6,222 nucleotides of DNA, from positions 1 to 6,222 of the forward strand of contig CAYXIM010000085.1 in NCBI GenBank assembly GCA_964465385.1. Reading direction: 5' to 3'. The translations under genes and the position numbers were made by a program. The notes under the pieces were generated by a model, which saw nothing but the letters and a program-made list of their open reading frames with translations, ran no database searches and was not told the DNA's origin. Source of the DNA: JAAYBY01 sp964465385 (GTDB lineage Bacteria > Bacillota > Clostridia > Saccharofermentanales > UBA5734). Positions 5,474 to 6,222 of the stretch are shown here, piece after piece (the first letter of the stretch is position 1; each line of letters opens with the position of its first letter).

Positions 5474-6093
5474 CCAGCTGGCCAGGAAACAGGTTGGGCG
5501 TGGATGCAGTCAGACAAGCATCCGGTGATGTCGATCCCTGAAACCGTTGCCAGCGCTTCCTGATCGCCTGCTTTTACCGTAACGAATAGGGTCAAGGGCC
5601 CTGACAGACGTTCTCCGGCCCAGGCACGGGTTTCAAGACCCTCGGGCACCGTCAAAGGGATTTCATAGCTGCAAAGGCCAGAAAGGCCTCGAAAACGCCA
5701 CAGGGACCCCGCAAAGGATATCTCGATGCTGTCGACCGGTTGATTCAGGGCAAGCCTGACCGTTAATTGCTCGCCAGCCAGGAAACGAAGGGCATCTTGG
5801 GGCAGCGCTTGTCCCCTCCTGTTGCTTCGCCCAGAAAAATAAGAAAGGGCCCCTGAAACAGATGCCTCGGCTACTAAGGGCATGTTTGATTGGAGGGCTG
5901 TCTGGGTTTGCTGGCGACCTAACCCGGTTGAAGCCAAAGCGTGCTTTCTTGCTTGATTTTCTCGATAGATGGATCTAGTCGCATAAGAAGAAGGAACCGC
6001 TTTGGCTCTTGCCGCCTTGGTTTCCTTAGCTTGTGCGATCAAAGCCGCCAAAAAGCCCAGACATAAAACAAGACCAAGCCATGTTTTTTTCAT
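5470..6093 (-). CDS. Secreted protein of unknown function, beta-rich with three cysteines
   Basis: I do not recognise this 207-residue protein. Seen: a typical signal peptide (MKK, hydrophobic core WLGLVLCLGFLAALIA, AQA at 20-22 suggesting signal peptidase I cleavage after 22); a basic, Ala/Gln/Ser-rich, low-complexity stretch (23-75); then a region with alternating hydrophobic residues typical of a beta-sandwich (about 75-190, e.g. EQLTVRLALNQPVDSIEISF and PLTLFVTVKAGDQEALATVSGIDI). Mature-protein cysteines lie at 141, 192 and 196, the last two as a CLSDC pair that could form a disulfide. No lipobox, sortase signal or catalytic motif is visible. The start is well supported by AAGGGGGTG 8 nt upstream (6102-6110). 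Its stop codon interlocks with that of the plus-strand neighbour in TTAA. An extracytoplasmic binding or structural role is possible but is only inference. Confidence 0.75.
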   Translation of the reverse strand: MKKTWLGLVLCLGFLAALIAQAKETKAARAKAVPSSYATRSIYRENQARKHALASTGLGRQQTQTALQSNMPLVAEASVSGALSYFSGRSNRRGQALPQDALRFLAGEQLTVRLALNQPVDSIEISFAGSLWRFRGLSGLCSYEIPLTVPEGLETRAWAGERLSGPLTLFVTVKAGDQEALATVSGIDITGCLSDCIHAQPVSWPAG

Positions 6094-6101
6094 CTTTAGC
6101 C

Positions 6102-6110
6102 CACCCCCTT
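6102..6110 (-). promoter_or_regulatory. Ribosome binding site of the secreted-protein gene
   Basis: AAGGGGGTG, 8 of 9 matches to the ideal AAGGAGGTG, with an 8-nt spacer to the ATG at 6093. It strengthens the case that this unrecognised gene is real. Confidence 0.75.
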
Positions 6111-6127
6111 GATCTTATGCTAAATGA

Positions 6128-6222
6128 TCAGAAAGGAACGGGCTCCTGTCCGGGTACGACAAATAACGGCATGATCAGCAGGTCGCACCGGCGCTGGCAT
6201 TTTTGAGCATGAGGCCTTTCCA
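6128..6222 (-). CDS. Possible C-terminal end of an upstream minus-strand gene (cut by right edge)
   Basis: One minus-strand frame stays open from the right edge for 30 codons, ending PLFVVPGQEPVPF before a TGA, 34 nt upstream of the secreted-protein start. The encoded piece begins basic with two cysteines (KCQRRC) and becomes hydrophobic. It is too short to assign. Another minus-strand frame also stays open (to a TAG at 6120-6122), so the choice of frame and even the presence of a gene are uncertain. If real, it would be in the same orientation as the secreted-protein gene and possibly in one operon with it. Confidence 0.25.
   Translation of the reverse strand, partial: ERPHAQKCQRRCDLLIMPLFVVPGQEPVPF

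Noticed and set aside
6124..6177. Two copies of ATGATCA 47 bp apart upstream of the secreted-protein gene
   Set aside because: Seven bases containing the short palindrome TGATCA recur easily by chance, and no promoter can be placed confidently relative to them.

Overview
The window looks like a chromosomal segment of a fairly GC-rich member of the Bacillota, most likely a clostridial-type lineage. The evidence is a YabE-like cell-wall protein (DUF348, G5 and 3D domains) directly followed by the 16S rRNA dimethyltransferase gene rsmA/ksgA, a ZapA homologue, a protein resembling the DUF5305 family, AGGAGG-type ribosome binding sites and sigma-A type promoters. Species-level placement cannot be made by reading alone. 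There are no rRNA or tRNA genes, insertion sequences or CRISPR arrays.

Left and centre (1-4070), all on the minus strand and read right to left: yabE-like gene -> rsmA -> zapA -> dut -> a FlaA1/CapD-type nucleotide-sugar epimerase/dehydratase gene that runs off the left edge. A consensus promoter (TTGACA, 17-nt spacer, TATAAT) sits in front of the yabE-like gene. That gene and rsmA share one base in a stop/start overlap. A second promoter candidate lies in the 59-nt gap before zapA, and a weaker one before the epimerase gene. zapA starts with TTG behind a very strong ribosome binding site and overlaps dut by 8 nt. No intrinsic terminator is visible between these genes, so read-through across the whole block is likely. 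The block is housekeeping in content: cell-wall remodelling, ribosome maturation, cell division, nucleotide-pool sanitation and surface polysaccharide synthesis.

Right (4208-6222): a plus-strand gene for a two-pass membrane protein resembling DUF5305, transcribed divergently from the yabE-like gene across a roughly 300-bp intergenic region. It converges on a minus-strand gene for a secreted, beta-rich protein with three cysteines that I do not recognise. The two stop codons interlock in a single TTAA with no terminator between them. The extreme right edge may hold the last 30 codons of another minus-strand gene.

I see no clearly new multi-gene system. The most unusual points are a roughly 60-residue insertion between motifs III and IV of the dUTPase, a long C-terminal extension on ZapA ending in a compact conserved-looking peptide, a cysteine cluster in the 3D domain of the YabE-like protein, and the unassigned membrane/secreted gene pair at the right.
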